DNA of 64,000 bases, from NCBI GenBank assembly GCA_934162425.1, contig CAKPIS010000001.1, positions 1 through 64,000 on the forward strand. Direction: 5' to 3'. Origin of the DNA: an uncultured Bacilli bacterium. GTDB taxonomy: Bacteria; Bacillota_I; Bacilli_A; RF39; UBA660. The position numbers were made by a program, and so were the translations under genes. The notes under the pieces are model-generated. The model had not been told where the DNA came from. It worked only from the letters and a program-made list of their open reading frames with translations, and did no database searches. Below, piece by piece: positions 1-8,477 of the stretch (the first letter of the stretch is position 1; the number at the start of each line of letters is the position of its first letter).

Positions 1-684
1 GGAATAAATGAAAAAAGAAAAACAAGTGACTTAATAGTAGAAATATCATATGGAGTAATAAACCTAGAAATGAATAAGGATTGGTATGATGGATTATTTG
101 ATAGAAACCATGAATATATATCAAAGATAAGAGAGAACATACTAAAAGAAGAGAAAAGATATAATAAGTTAAAAAAGGTAATACAAATAAACTTTGATAA
201 TTTTAATATATATAAAACAGAAGAGATAATATTAAAGTTTGAGATGATGAATGAGAAAGGAATAAGAGAGAAAGTAAATATAGAAAGTTATCATGTAATA
301 CTTCCAAATGCAAGAAAAAAGTATTATAATGAAGGTATAAGAAATGCTTTGGTTGAGAGGTTGGTGATAATGACTATGGAAAAAGAAAAAGAATTAGAAG
401 AGTTAATAGAAAAGAACATGGAATTAAAGCCAGTTGGAGAAAAGATAATAGAAATAAGTAGAGATGAAGAATTACAAGGAATATATGATAGACAGGAACA
501 TGAAAGAATGGTTAGAAATTCTATAATGGCAACCAAGTTAGAAGATAGTTATCATAAAGGTGTTAATAAAGGTATAAAAGAAGAAAAGCAAGAAAATGCT
601 AAAAAAATGAAATTAAAAAATATTTCTATAGAAGACATCATAGATATTACTGGCTTATCTAAAGAAGAAATTGATGCTTTATAA
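1..684 (+). CDS. Rpn/PDDEXK-family nuclease (putative transposase), 5'-truncated by window edge
   Basis: The frame is open from base 1, so the gene starts outside the window. The visible part matches the complete copy at 14728-15570 from that copy's residue 58 onward. It contains the acidic SDLIVE strand and the LEMNKDW motif typical of the Rpn/PDDEXK_2 (PF12784-type) recombination-promoting nuclease family. Base for base the two copies are identical over roughly the first 430 nt. They then show a handful of mostly synonymous differences up to about 570, and the C-terminal 35 or so residues differ (KEEKQENAKKMKLKN here). Family members are nucleases linked to RecA-independent recombination and are often multicopy. 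No terminal inverted repeats are visible, so it is not shown to be an insertion sequence. Confidence 0.8.
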   Translation, partial: GINEKRKTSDLIVEISYGVINLEMNKDWYDGLFDRNHEYISKIRENILKEEKRYNKLKKVIQINFDNFNIYKTEEIILKFEMMNEKGIREKVNIESYHVILPNARKKYYNEGIRNALVERLVIMTMEKEKELEELIEKNMELKPVGEKIIEISRDEELQGIYDRQEHERMVRNSIMATKLEDSYHKGVNKGIKEEKQENAKKMKLKNISIEDIIDITGLSKEEIDAL

Positions 685-710
685 AGGTCTTTAAAAAAAA
701 GACTTTTTTT
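683..710 (+). terminator. Rho-independent terminator after Rpn copy 1
   Basis: GTCTTT (687-692) pairs with AAAGAC (698-703) around an A-rich loop, extended by A-U pairs and followed by seven T. It starts at the stop codon of the nuclease gene. Confidence 0.75.
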
Positions 711-740
711 GATAAAATATTTAAGAAAGGTGAGTATATA

Positions 741-2936
741 ATGGATACGTATATAAAAGGTACTTATAAAAGATGTATATATTCATCTAATGATGGTTAT
801 ACAGTAGGACTTATTAAGATAAAAGATACTAACGATTTAGATTTAGAGGATTTTAAAGATAAACAATTTACATTTACAGGACTTTTTGCATCTTTAAATA
901 TAGATGAAGATTACATATTATATGGTAATATTGTAGATAATAATAAATACGGACTACAATTTAAAGTAGATAAATATGAAAAAATAATGCCTGAAGATAA
1001 AGATGGATTAATTATTTTTTTATCTAGTGATATATTTACAGGTATTGGAGAAAAAACAGCTAAAAAAATAGTTGATACTTTAGGAGAAGATTGTTTAAAG
1101 AAAATTAGTGATAACTATGAATGTCTTTTAAAAGTAGATAAAATGACAGAAAAAAAAGCTATGGATATACATACTAGCTTAGTTAAATATAATGAAAGTT
1201 TTGAAATGATAGTTTATTTAACTAATTTTGGTTTTAGTATGAAAGATTCACTTAAAATTTATAATCATTACTTAGAAGATACTATAAGAGTAATAGAAAA
1301 TAATCCATATGAATTAATAGATACAATAGATGGTATTACTTTTAATAAAATAGATTCTTTAAGAAATAAGACAAACGTTAGTATAAATGATGAAAGAAGA
1401 GTTTTAGCACTAATAGTTAATGCTATTAAAAATTATTGTTTTAATACCGGAGATACTTATATTTTAGAAGATAATTTATATAATTTAATTAGACAAACAT
1501 ACGAAGAAGATATATCGCTTGAAACACTTAAGTATTATTTAATAGAATTAAATAGTTTAGGTAAAATAATAATAGAAGATGATAAATATATATTGTCTTC
1601 ATACTATAAAGCTGAAATGTATGTATCTTCTAGAATATATGATTTAGCAAATCTTTCTGATACTAGTATAAAAGATATAGATAGAAAAATAGAAAGTTTA
1701 GAAGGATTTTTTGATATTACTTATAATGAAGAACAAAAAAAAGCTATAAGACAAGCATTAACAAAAAACTTTTCTATAATAACAGGAGGTCCAGGAACTG
1801 GTAAAACAACTATTATAAAAGGAATAGTACAACTATATAAAATGGTATCAGGATTATCCATTGATAGTTTAGAAGAAAAGTTAGTATTACTTGCACCTAC
1901 TGGAAGAGCTGCTAAAAGAATGAGTGAAGCTTGTAAGTATAGAGCATCTACTATACATAGATATTTAAAATGGAATAAAGAGACAAATGAATTTGGTCTT
2001 AACGAAAGAAATAAATCTAAAGCTGCATTTGTTATATTAGATGAAACTAGTATGATAGATATAGACTTATTAGCAAACTTTTTAAAAGCTATGAAAAGTA
2101 ATGTTAAATTGGTATTTATTGGAGACTATAACCAATTAGAAAGTGTAGGACCAGGTAAAATATTAAAAGACTTAATAGAAACAGATATGGTTAATACTAT
2201 ATTCTTAAAAGATATATATAGACAGGGTAGAAATTCATATATAACTCATCTTGCATATGAAGTGAATAACGGAGAATTACAAGAAAGTTTTTTAGAAAAA
2301 AAAGATGATTATAATTTTATTAAATGCAATGACGAAGATATATTATCTGTTACATGTAAATTAGCTCTAATAGCTAAAGAAAAAGGTTATGATTTAAAAA
2401 ATATACAAGTATTAGCACCAGTTTATAAAGGAATAAATGGAATAGATAATTTGAATAAAAAATTACAAAATATATTTAATCCACCAAGTGCTGATAAAAA
2501 AGAAGTATATGATATAGATACTATATATAGACAAGGAGATAAAGTACTTCAACTAGAAAATATGCCAGATGATAATGTATTTAATGGTGATATAGGTTTT
2601 ATAGATAAAATAGAAGGCTATGAGATAACAGTTAATTATGATGGTAATATGGTTAAATATAATAAAAAAGATTATAAAGCAATAAAATTAGGTTATGCAA
2701 TTAGTGTACATAAATCACAAGGAAGTGAGTTTGAAATAGTTATAATGCCTATTACTAAAACTTATAAAATGATGCTTTATAAAAAAATAATATATACAGG
2801 TATAACAAGAGCTAAAAAGTCTTTAATGTTAGTTGGAGATCCTTATACATTTGCTAATGCTATACATAATAATGGTATAAGAGAAAGAAATACTTTATTA
2901 AAAAATAAATTACTTGAAAATATTAATAGTATATAA
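741..2936 (+). CDS. recD2: RecD2-type ATP-dependent DNA helicase (YrrC family)
   Basis: 731 residues. This is a superfamily 1B 5'-3' DNA helicase of the RecD2/YrrC type, which acts without RecBC in replication-fork and recombination repair. An N-terminal helix-hairpin-helix segment is visible (TGIGEKTAKKIV, near residue 100). Walker A GGPGTGKTT starts at residue 349, Walker B is DETSMID, and the C-terminal helicase motifs include AISVHKSQGSEF and YTGITRAK. The start ATG follows AGAAAGGTGAG. In Bacillus, yrrC lies close to the alaS/yrrK/mltG cluster, and that neighbourhood is kept here although pilin genes intervene. Length is a little below that of B. subtilis YrrC. Confidence 0.93.
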   Translation: MDTYIKGTYKRCIYSSNDGYTVGLIKIKDTNDLDLEDFKDKQFTFTGLFASLNIDEDYILYGNIVDNNKYGLQFKVDKYEKIMPEDKDGLIIFLSSDIFTGIGEKTAKKIVDTLGEDCLKKISDNYECLLKVDKMTEKKAMDIHTSLVKYNESFEMIVYLTNFGFSMKDSLKIYNHYLEDTIRVIENNPYELIDTIDGITFNKIDSLRNKTNVSINDERRVLALIVNAIKNYCFNTGDTYILEDNLYNLIRQTYEEDISLETLKYYLIELNSLGKIIIEDDKYILSSYYKAEMYVSSRIYDLANLSDTSIKDIDRKIESLEGFFDITYNEEQKKAIRQALTKNFSIITGGPGTGKTTIIKGIVQLYKMVSGLSIDSLEEKLVLLAPTGRAAKRMSEACKYRASTIHRYLKWNKETNEFGLNERNKSKAAFVILDETSMIDIDLLANFLKAMKSNVKLVFIGDYNQLESVGPGKILKDLIETDMVNTIFLKDIYRQGRNSYITHLAYEVNNGELQESFLEKKDDYNFIKCNDEDILSVTCKLALIAKEKGYDLKNIQVLAPVYKGINGIDNLNKKLQNIFNPPSADKKEVYDIDTIYRQGDKVLQLENMPDDNVFNGDIGFIDKIEGYEITVNYDGNMVKYNKKDYKAIKLGYAISVHKSQGSEFEIVIMPITKTYKMMLYKKIIYTGITRAKKSLMLVGDPYTFANAIHNNGIRERNTLLKNKLLENINSI

Positions 2937-3007
2937 ATTAAATGTAATGAACATAATATAAGTGGCACTAAGGTGCTAAATCATATTTTATAGAAAGGAA
3001 TTGACTT

Positions 3008-3172
3008 ATGAAAGGATTAAATAATCTTGGTTGGATGTTACTTGGAGTTGCAGTAGGATCAGGTGCATTTTATTGTTATAATGAATGTTCTTCTAATGGA
3101 GGAATTAAACAAACTATAGATAAAGTAAAGAAAAAAGCAAGTAACAAACTAGAAAATATGATGGATAAATAG
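3008..3172 (+). CDS. Small single-pass membrane protein, 54 aa, unknown
   Basis: A short ORF with ATG after GAAAGGA (2994-3000). It encodes 54 residues with one hydrophobic segment (about residues 7-24, LGWMLLGVAVGSGAFYCY), then a Lys-rich amphipathic tail (KQTIDKVKKKASNKLENMM). The layout resembles small YtxH-like envelope proteins, but similarity is too weak to name a family. It fills an otherwise empty 340-bp gap and is followed by its own terminator, which supports it as a real gene. Confidence 0.6.
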   Translation: MKGLNNLGWMLLGVAVGSGAFYCYNECSSNGGIKQTIDKVKKKASNKLENMMDK

Positions 3173-3191
3173 TTACTTATATGTAACTTAT

Positions 3192-3220
3192 GACAAACTT
3201 TTTTTACAGTTTGTCTTTTC
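3192..3220 (+). terminator. Rho-independent terminator
   Basis: GACAAACT (3192-3199) pairs perfectly with AGTTTGTC (3208-3215), followed by a T-rich run. It ends the recD2/small-protein transcript. Confidence 0.85.
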
Positions 3221-3225
3221 TTTTA

Positions 3226-3254
3226 TTTACTTTAAATATAATTTATTTTATAAT
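3226..3254 (+). promoter_or_regulatory. SigA-type promoter for giant pilin 1
   Basis: -35 TTTACT (3226-3231), 17-bp spacer, -10 TATAAT (3249-3254). It lies just after a terminator and about 33 bp before the ATG. Confidence 0.55.
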
Positions 3255-3286
3255 AATTATAGTTAAGATACAAGGAGTTGAATGTT

Positions 3287-5527
3287 ATGAAGAAAAATAG
3301 TCGTGGTTTTACTTTAGTAGAATTATTAGTTGTAATTGCTATTATGGGATCTATATTAGTTCTTGCAATTGGAAACTTAAACAAAATTAGTTCGAATAAA
3401 AAGCAAGAGTCTTTGAAAAAAATAGAAGATCAAGTAATAGTTGCTGCTAAACAATATTTTGAAGCTAACGAGTATTTATTTGAAACTCTAAAAGGAGACC
3501 TAAATGGTAATTCTGTTTCTAGGATTTGCTTAAATAAACTAGTTCAAGATGATTATATAAATATTTTAACTGATCCTACAACAAATAAAAAATTAGATAA
3601 AGATGATTATATAGAAGTTGCAAGATTAGGCAAAAATAAATTTAAGTATAGATATAAATCAAAAGATGGAACTTGTGATACTTCATCAATTTCAACAATT
3701 ACATATAATGAAAATGGTAAATATGATCCTGATACTGAAATTAATTATTATGATGAAACTGGCAAAAAAATAGAAGCAACAGAAAATTGGTTTAATATTG
3801 CTTCATTTACAGTAAATAATGAAAATTCATCTAATGCTGAATTTTCTCCTACATCTGATACTAAAACAGAAACGAAAGAAGAAGAAAAGAAAATTAAAAT
3901 ATGTGTAAAAGAAAAGAATTCTAAAGTGTCATTATCTAGTGTAAATATATATGGCACGTCTACAACTGAAACGGGGGGGGAATACTGTATTATAAAATCT
4001 GATGATTATAACAAAGAAAATAGAAATATAGTAATAAATTATAGTAGTTCTAGCAAAATATCTACTAAAACCGAGACAGACTCATATGGAAAAGATACGA
4101 TTTCTCCTACAATAGATGTTTTAACAACATCAACAGTAACTAATCTAACAGATACAGAATTTAAAATAAGTACATTGCAAAAAGCTACGAACAGCTTGAA
4201 TTTTTTTGAAACATTAAACTTAGCTCTAGATAATAAAAATGTATACGCATATTTCTATGATGAAACCTCAGGAATAGCTTCTAAAAAAGTAGATGATAGT
4301 GATATAGAAAACAAAATGATTAGCGTAGGGGATGATCATAATTTAATTGTTACGGATAATGCGGGAAACACTTCTTCTGCTACAATAAAAAAAGGAAATT
4401 ATGAAAGATGCTCTATTACGTCAGAAACTGAAACTATTAAAGAAAAAGGTACATGTAATTGTGAAACAAATAAGGTAATAACAAAAAAAACAAATGTATC
4501 TTATGATTATAATTATGAAAACTATGTTTGTGAGTCAGAAGATGCTGGAACAGAAGAAGAGTCATGCGAATGTACAAATAATCCACCAAGTATTACTGTT
4601 AAGATTTATAAAGTAGATAAGAATAAATTAGCTAGTAATAACAAATATTATGATAATAATTCAACAACAAATAAGGGAACTCCTATAATGATTAAAACAT
4701 TTACTGGTACTAGTTCTGGTAATATAATAAATGTAAATAATGGCAATTGGATGAATTCAGCAGATTACCCTGATGGAATATACGTTGAATATATTTCAGA
4801 CTCTGAATTAACTGAAAGAACATGGTATTGGAATAAAAAAGATTTAGATGAAAATACTGCAAAAAGTAATAATTATGCTTGGAATAATACGACAGGATTT
4901 GCAAATGGTTCTTCAACAAAATATACTAATAAGGTAACAAAAGGTGGACACCCTATTCGCGAAGACGGAGTAAGAAAGACTGTTTTATCAGCAAAAAGTA
5001 ATGGTGGAACAACAAAGGTTTATATTAATGCAAAGTTAGATAGAACACCACCTAAAATAGAAAATGTTACATTCCCAAAAAAAACCACTTCATATTGTGG
5101 TGGGAAAAACTCCATATATACAGCTTTTAAAGTAACAGATGCTATTTCTAAAGTTTATCAAGTAAATCATTATTTGGAAGATCAGCCATATTATAAACCA
5201 ACAGCTGCAAATATTGTTGATGGAGATTCATTCTACTCAGTACATGAAGGTAAAGCTGATAATACCACAGTAAAGGGTGGGTTATACATGAATGTATTTA
5301 ATAACTCTACAACTGCAATTCCAAATGGATTTCAAATTAAAAGAGCTTGGGCTTCTGATACAGTTGCTAATGCAAGAAAGATAAGATGTGGTACTAAAGC
5401 GGATAAGAGTCCAAACGTTAATTATCCAGACACTTATTGTAATTATGTTTCTGCTAAAGATGCAGCAGGCAATGTACAATCGGCAGCACTTTGTTATGAT
5501 AAAACATCATATTACAATAATTATTAA
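3287..5527 (+). CDS. Giant prepilin-like surface protein 1 (type IV pilin N-terminus, repetitive ectodomain)
   Basis: 746 residues. ATG at 3287 is chosen because AAGGAG (3272-3277) sits 9 nt upstream; an in-frame TTG at 3278 lies too close to it. The N-terminus is a class III prepilin signal: a short basic leader, then RG|FTLVELLVVIAIMG with Glu at +5, followed by the pilin helix. Ordinary pilins have 120-200 residues, so over 550 residues of ectodomain are extra. The ectodomain is Thr/Ser/Asn-rich, has a Cys cluster (CNCETNK, CECTNNPP) and segments introduced by DxTxPxI, suggestive of Ig-like beta domains (inference). It is a paralogue of the next gene: both carry YPxGIxVEY and WxWNK in one alignable block. 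Codons at 3973-3980 form a G8 run. It is probably exported and processed by the prepilin peptidase at 60909. Confidence 0.85.
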   Translation: MKKNSRGFTLVELLVVIAIMGSILVLAIGNLNKISSNKKQESLKKIEDQVIVAAKQYFEANEYLFETLKGDLNGNSVSRICLNKLVQDDYINILTDPTTNKKLDKDDYIEVARLGKNKFKYRYKSKDGTCDTSSISTITYNENGKYDPDTEINYYDETGKKIEATENWFNIASFTVNNENSSNAEFSPTSDTKTETKEEEKKIKICVKEKNSKVSLSSVNIYGTSTTETGGEYCIIKSDDYNKENRNIVINYSSSSKISTKTETDSYGKDTISPTIDVLTTSTVTNLTDTEFKISTLQKATNSLNFFETLNLALDNKNVYAYFYDETSGIASKKVDDSDIENKMISVGDDHNLIVTDNAGNTSSATIKKGNYERCSITSETETIKEKGTCNCETNKVITKKTNVSYDYNYENYVCESEDAGTEEESCECTNNPPSITVKIYKVDKNKLASNNKYYDNNSTTNKGTPIMIKTFTGTSSGNIINVNNGNWMNSADYPDGIYVEYISDSELTERTWYWNKKDLDENTAKSNNYAWNNTTGFANGSSTKYTNKVTKGGHPIREDGVRKTVLSAKSNGGTTKVYINAKLDRTPPKIENVTFPKKTTSYCGGKNSIYTAFKVTDAISKVYQVNHYLEDQPYYKPTAANIVDGDSFYSVHEGKADNTTVKGGLYMNVFNNSTTAIPNGFQIKRAWASDTVANARKIRCGTKADKSPNVNYPDTYCNYVSAKDAAGNVQSAALCYDKTSYYNNY
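3973..3980 (+). repeat. G8 homopolymer inside giant pilin 1
   Basis: Eight consecutive G in the coding frame (Thr-Gly-Gly-Glu) in a very AT-rich gene. A change by one base would shift the frame and remove about two thirds of the protein, which is how contingency loci work. Phase variation is inference. Confidence 0.6.
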
Positions 5528-5537
5528 TAAATAAATT

Positions 5538-5563
5538 GGTTAGTGTAAAACACTAATCTTTTT
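5538..5563 (+). terminator. Rho-independent terminator between the two giant pilins
   Basis: GGTTAGTG (5538-5545) pairs with CACTAATC (5551-5558; one G-U pair), loop TAAAA, then five T. Confidence 0.8.
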
Positions 5564-5565
5564 AA

Positions 5566-5594
5566 TTGAATAAATTTATTAATTGTGTTAAAAT
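5566..5594 (+). promoter_or_regulatory. Promoter for giant pilin 2 (extended -10)
   Basis: -35 TTGAAT (5566-5571), 17 bp, -10 TAAAAT (5589-5594) preceded by TG at 5586-5587. It starts directly after the upstream terminator, so the two pilins are separate transcripts. Confidence 0.6.
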
Positions 5595-5621
5595 TAATTT
5601 AAGATAGGAGAACTGGAAGTT

Positions 5622-7676
5622 ATGGAGAAAAAGAGTAATAAAGGTTTCACTTTAATTGAATTATTAGTTGTGATAGCTATTATGGGATCTATACTAGTAC
5701 TTGCAATTGCTAGTTTAAATAAGATTAGTAAAACTAAGAAAAAAGAGTCGTATCAAAAGGTAAAAAATCAAGCAGAGGTTGCGGCTGAGCAATATATTAA
5801 TGCTAATGAGTATAGACTAGAAGGAATGAATAGTGGTGATATTTATAAGATTAGTGTTGGTAGATTAATAAATGAAGATTATTTAAATACTTTAACTAAT
5901 CCTGTAACAGGCAAAAAGATAAATAAGTGTGATTATATAGAGATTACAAAAAAGAACGCAAAAAAGTATGAATATAAATATATTGAAGATAATTCAATAA
6001 CATGTGATTATGGAGATTATGAACTGCTTGTTAAATCTCCATCAAAAAAAGCTTCAAGCGAATTAGTGTATTTTAATGAAGAAAATAAAACGGTTACAAA
6101 AACTCAAAAAAATTGGTTTAATATAAATAAGTTAAAAAGAAATGGAAAATTAAAGGTATGTGCACATAGTACTGGTGAAATAAATATAACTAAAATTGAA
6201 GAAGGCATAAATACGGGTAATACTTGCTTGACATACGAAACTGATTTTGATGTAACTGAAAAAAGCATAACTGTAACTTATGAAAATGGTACAACTGAGA
6301 CTTTTACTGAAACTTTTGGAAAAGATACAATAGAGCCTAGTATTACAAGTGCTAAAGATACTTATTCTGGTTGTGATAAAGAAAGTTATACTATTAATTA
6401 TTATGATAATATTGAAGATTATAATAATGCATCCGAAGATAATATTAATTTATACGTTTATGATGAAACTTCTAAAGTAAGTAAAATACCTACTAGTGAA
6501 AATATAACAGAAAGTAAAGATATAGAAATATCTGATAATGCTGAAAATGTGGGTAGGAAAAGCATAGTTATAAGTAAAAAAGATTGTACCACGAAAGATG
6601 ATATACCTCCAATAATTACGGTTAAGGTATATAAAAGAGTTTATGACTCTGCTACAAAAGCTTATAAGAAAGGCACCAAAGTTTTAGAAAAGACATATCA
6701 AGGAAATAATATAGGAGATAATACAATATTAATTGGAAATTGGCCAAATTGGGTAAATATGTATAATTATCCAAATGGTATCTTTGTAGAATATAGTTCT
6801 AATGAAATATTAAGTTCAATTGAGTGGACTTGGAATAAAGCATATTTAAATAAAACAAGATCTGAAAGTAATGATTATAATTGGAATAATTCTACTAAAT
6901 TATATAATGGTATTGGATCTGGTTCTAAAACTACGGATTATAATGTAAGTGCTAATGAAACAATATCTTATAGTCTAGGAGCTGATGGCTTCAGAGAAGC
7001 TAGAATATATGCTTATGATAATTCTTTAAATGAAACAGCAATACTTATAAAAATGGCTAAAGATAGTACTGGACCAAAAATAACGAGTTATGCACTTCCT
7101 AGGGTAGAAACAAATAATAATTGTGTAGGAGAAACTTCGAAGACAAAATATAGTAATATTTATACATCTTTTTCTGCAACAGATGAATTATCAGGAATAA
7201 AAGATATAACTCATTATATTGATGGTATAGCAAATAATAACAAAGATAGTGCATATAAGAATAATTTTTACTATGAAAAAGTATATGGTGGATTTATATC
7301 TATTAAAGATGGTAAATATGATACAAACAGTAATTATTATAAATATATTAATTCTAAAGAATTTGACCCAATAACTGAAATAACTAATGGATTTACTATA
7401 AAAAGAGCTTGGGCTAACATTCATACTCAGTCAAATAAATCAGATAATATGAAGGTTGCAAGAAAGTTGGGTTGCGGAACAGTCGGTAGTCAAACGCCTG
7501 AAATAGAAAAGGCTAAGTTGAATTGTAATTATATAACTGTATCTGATACTGCAGGAAATACAATTACTCAAAGAGTTTGTGCATCAGGTAGTGATTATAA
7601 AAATGTTTATACATATGCAAAAACACAAAGTGATAGAAAAAATAATATATATCCAATTGTAGAAATTACAAAATAA
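5622..7676 (+). CDS. Giant prepilin-like surface protein 2
   Basis: 684 residues, ATG after AGGAG. It has the same class III leader as its upstream paralogue (KG|FTLIELLVVIAIMG, Glu+5) and close DNA similarity over the leader/helix codons, so the pair arose by tandem duplication or is kept similar by gene conversion. The shared ectodomain block includes PPIITVKVYK, YPNGIFVEYSSNE and WTWNKAYLN. Ectodomains otherwise differ, and this copy has no G tract. A C-terminal segment with scattered Cys (RKLGCGTV, LNCNYITVSD) is also shared with copy 1. It is likely a minor or non-canonical pilin exposed at the surface; the ligand is unknown. Confidence 0.85.
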   Translation: MEKKSNKGFTLIELLVVIAIMGSILVLAIASLNKISKTKKKESYQKVKNQAEVAAEQYINANEYRLEGMNSGDIYKISVGRLINEDYLNTLTNPVTGKKINKCDYIEITKKNAKKYEYKYIEDNSITCDYGDYELLVKSPSKKASSELVYFNEENKTVTKTQKNWFNINKLKRNGKLKVCAHSTGEINITKIEEGINTGNTCLTYETDFDVTEKSITVTYENGTTETFTETFGKDTIEPSITSAKDTYSGCDKESYTINYYDNIEDYNNASEDNINLYVYDETSKVSKIPTSENITESKDIEISDNAENVGRKSIVISKKDCTTKDDIPPIITVKVYKRVYDSATKAYKKGTKVLEKTYQGNNIGDNTILIGNWPNWVNMYNYPNGIFVEYSSNEILSSIEWTWNKAYLNKTRSESNDYNWNNSTKLYNGIGSGSKTTDYNVSANETISYSLGADGFREARIYAYDNSLNETAILIKMAKDSTGPKITSYALPRVETNNNCVGETSKTKYSNIYTSFSATDELSGIKDITHYIDGIANNNKDSAYKNNFYYEKVYGGFISIKDGKYDTNSNYYKYINSKEFDPITEITNGFTIKRAWANIHTQSNKSDNMKVARKLGCGTVGSQTPEIEKAKLNCNYITVSDTAGNTITQRVCASGSDYKNVYTYAKTQSDRKNNIYPIVEITK

Positions 7677-7685
7677 TGTTATACT
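7657..7685 (+). promoter_or_regulatory. Promoter of the alaS T-box transcript
   Basis: -35 TTGTAG (7657-7662, weak), 17 bp, -10 TATACT (7680-7685). It overlaps the 3' end of the pilin gene and precedes the T-box by about 45 nt. Placement makes it plausible; the -35 match is poor. Confidence 0.4.
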
Positions 7686-7729
7686 ATTAATATATTTAAA
7701 TTTGTGAAGAAAAACTAGTAAATAATGAA

Positions 7730-7900
7730 ACCTTTAAAGAGAGTTAGCATATGGTGAAAGCTAATAAGGAATTATTATTGAAGCTCTTTTCTAAATGTAG
7801 TTAATAGCTACCGGTTAATAGCCGTTATCTAAAATTAAGTAAAAAATAAGGATGGTACCACGGCTTTTTCGTTCCTTGAAATGGCCTTGGTATCATTTTA
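7730..7900 (+). promoter_or_regulatory. T-box riboswitch (tRNA-Ala sensing) for the alaS operon
   Basis: The T-box core GGATGGTACCACGG is at 7850-7863. Stem I is closed by AAAGAG (7736-7741) and CTCTTT (7784-7789). A GCU triplet (Ala) sits at 7783-7785, right after GAA, where the specifier is expected. The alternative terminator pairs GGTACCACGGC (7854-7864) with GCCTTGGTATC (7883-7893) and is followed by TTTT. Uncharged tRNA-Ala should favour the antiterminator and raise expression of the kinase-alaS-mltG run. Confidence 0.88.
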
Positions 7901-7922
7901 AATTTAAGAAAGGAAAAAACTT

Positions 7923-8477
7923 ATGGAAGCACGTTTAAGAAAACCAATTATATTTATAGTATCTGGAAGAGCTAATTCAGGTAAAGATACTACTTGTGAA
8001 CTTATTAATAATAATATTAAATTAAAAGGATTAAATAGTATTAATTTACAGTTTTCATCCTATATCAAGATGTATGCTAAAGTATTATCCTCTTGGGATG
8101 GATCTGAAGATACTAAACCAAGAGCATTACTTCAGGAACTTGGTACTAATATAATTAGAAATAAAATAGATAATATGTTTTTTATAAATAGAATTATAGA
8201 AGATATTAAGGTATATTCATATTACTGTGATGTTATAACAATTAGTGATGCAAGATTACCATTAGAACTTGATATGGTAAATAAGAATTTTGATAATGTA
8301 TATAAAATTAGAATTGAAAGACCTAGTTTTGAGAATAATTTAACTAAAGATGAAAGAAAACATATAACAGAGACTGCTTTAGATAATTATAACGATTATG
8401 ATTATATTATAGAAAATAGTGGTACAATAGAAAAATTAAATGAAAAAGTTAAAAAGATTGTTAGTGAGGTGTTATAG
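7923..8477 (+). CDS. P-loop nucleotide/deoxynucleotide kinase-like protein
   Basis: 184 residues with an N-terminal P-loop, SGRANSGKDTT (about residues 14-24). It has the general fold order of deoxynucleoside-monophosphate or dephospho-CoA kinases, including a late Arg-rich lid-like segment (ERPSFENNLTKDERKH) followed by an acidic stretch near the C-terminus. The substrate cannot be fixed from sequence. It lies between the Ala T-box and alaS, and its TAG stop directly abuts the alaS GTG, so the two are co-transcribed and probably translationally coupled. The link to alanine charging is by position only. Confidence 0.7.
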   Translation: MEARLRKPIIFIVSGRANSGKDTTCELINNNIKLKGLNSINLQFSSYIKMYAKVLSSWDGSEDTKPRALLQELGTNIIRNKIDNMFFINRIIEDIKVYSYYCDVITISDARLPLELDMVNKNFDNVYKIRIERPSFENNLTKDERKHITETALDNYNDYDYIIENSGTIEKLNEKVKKIVSEVL

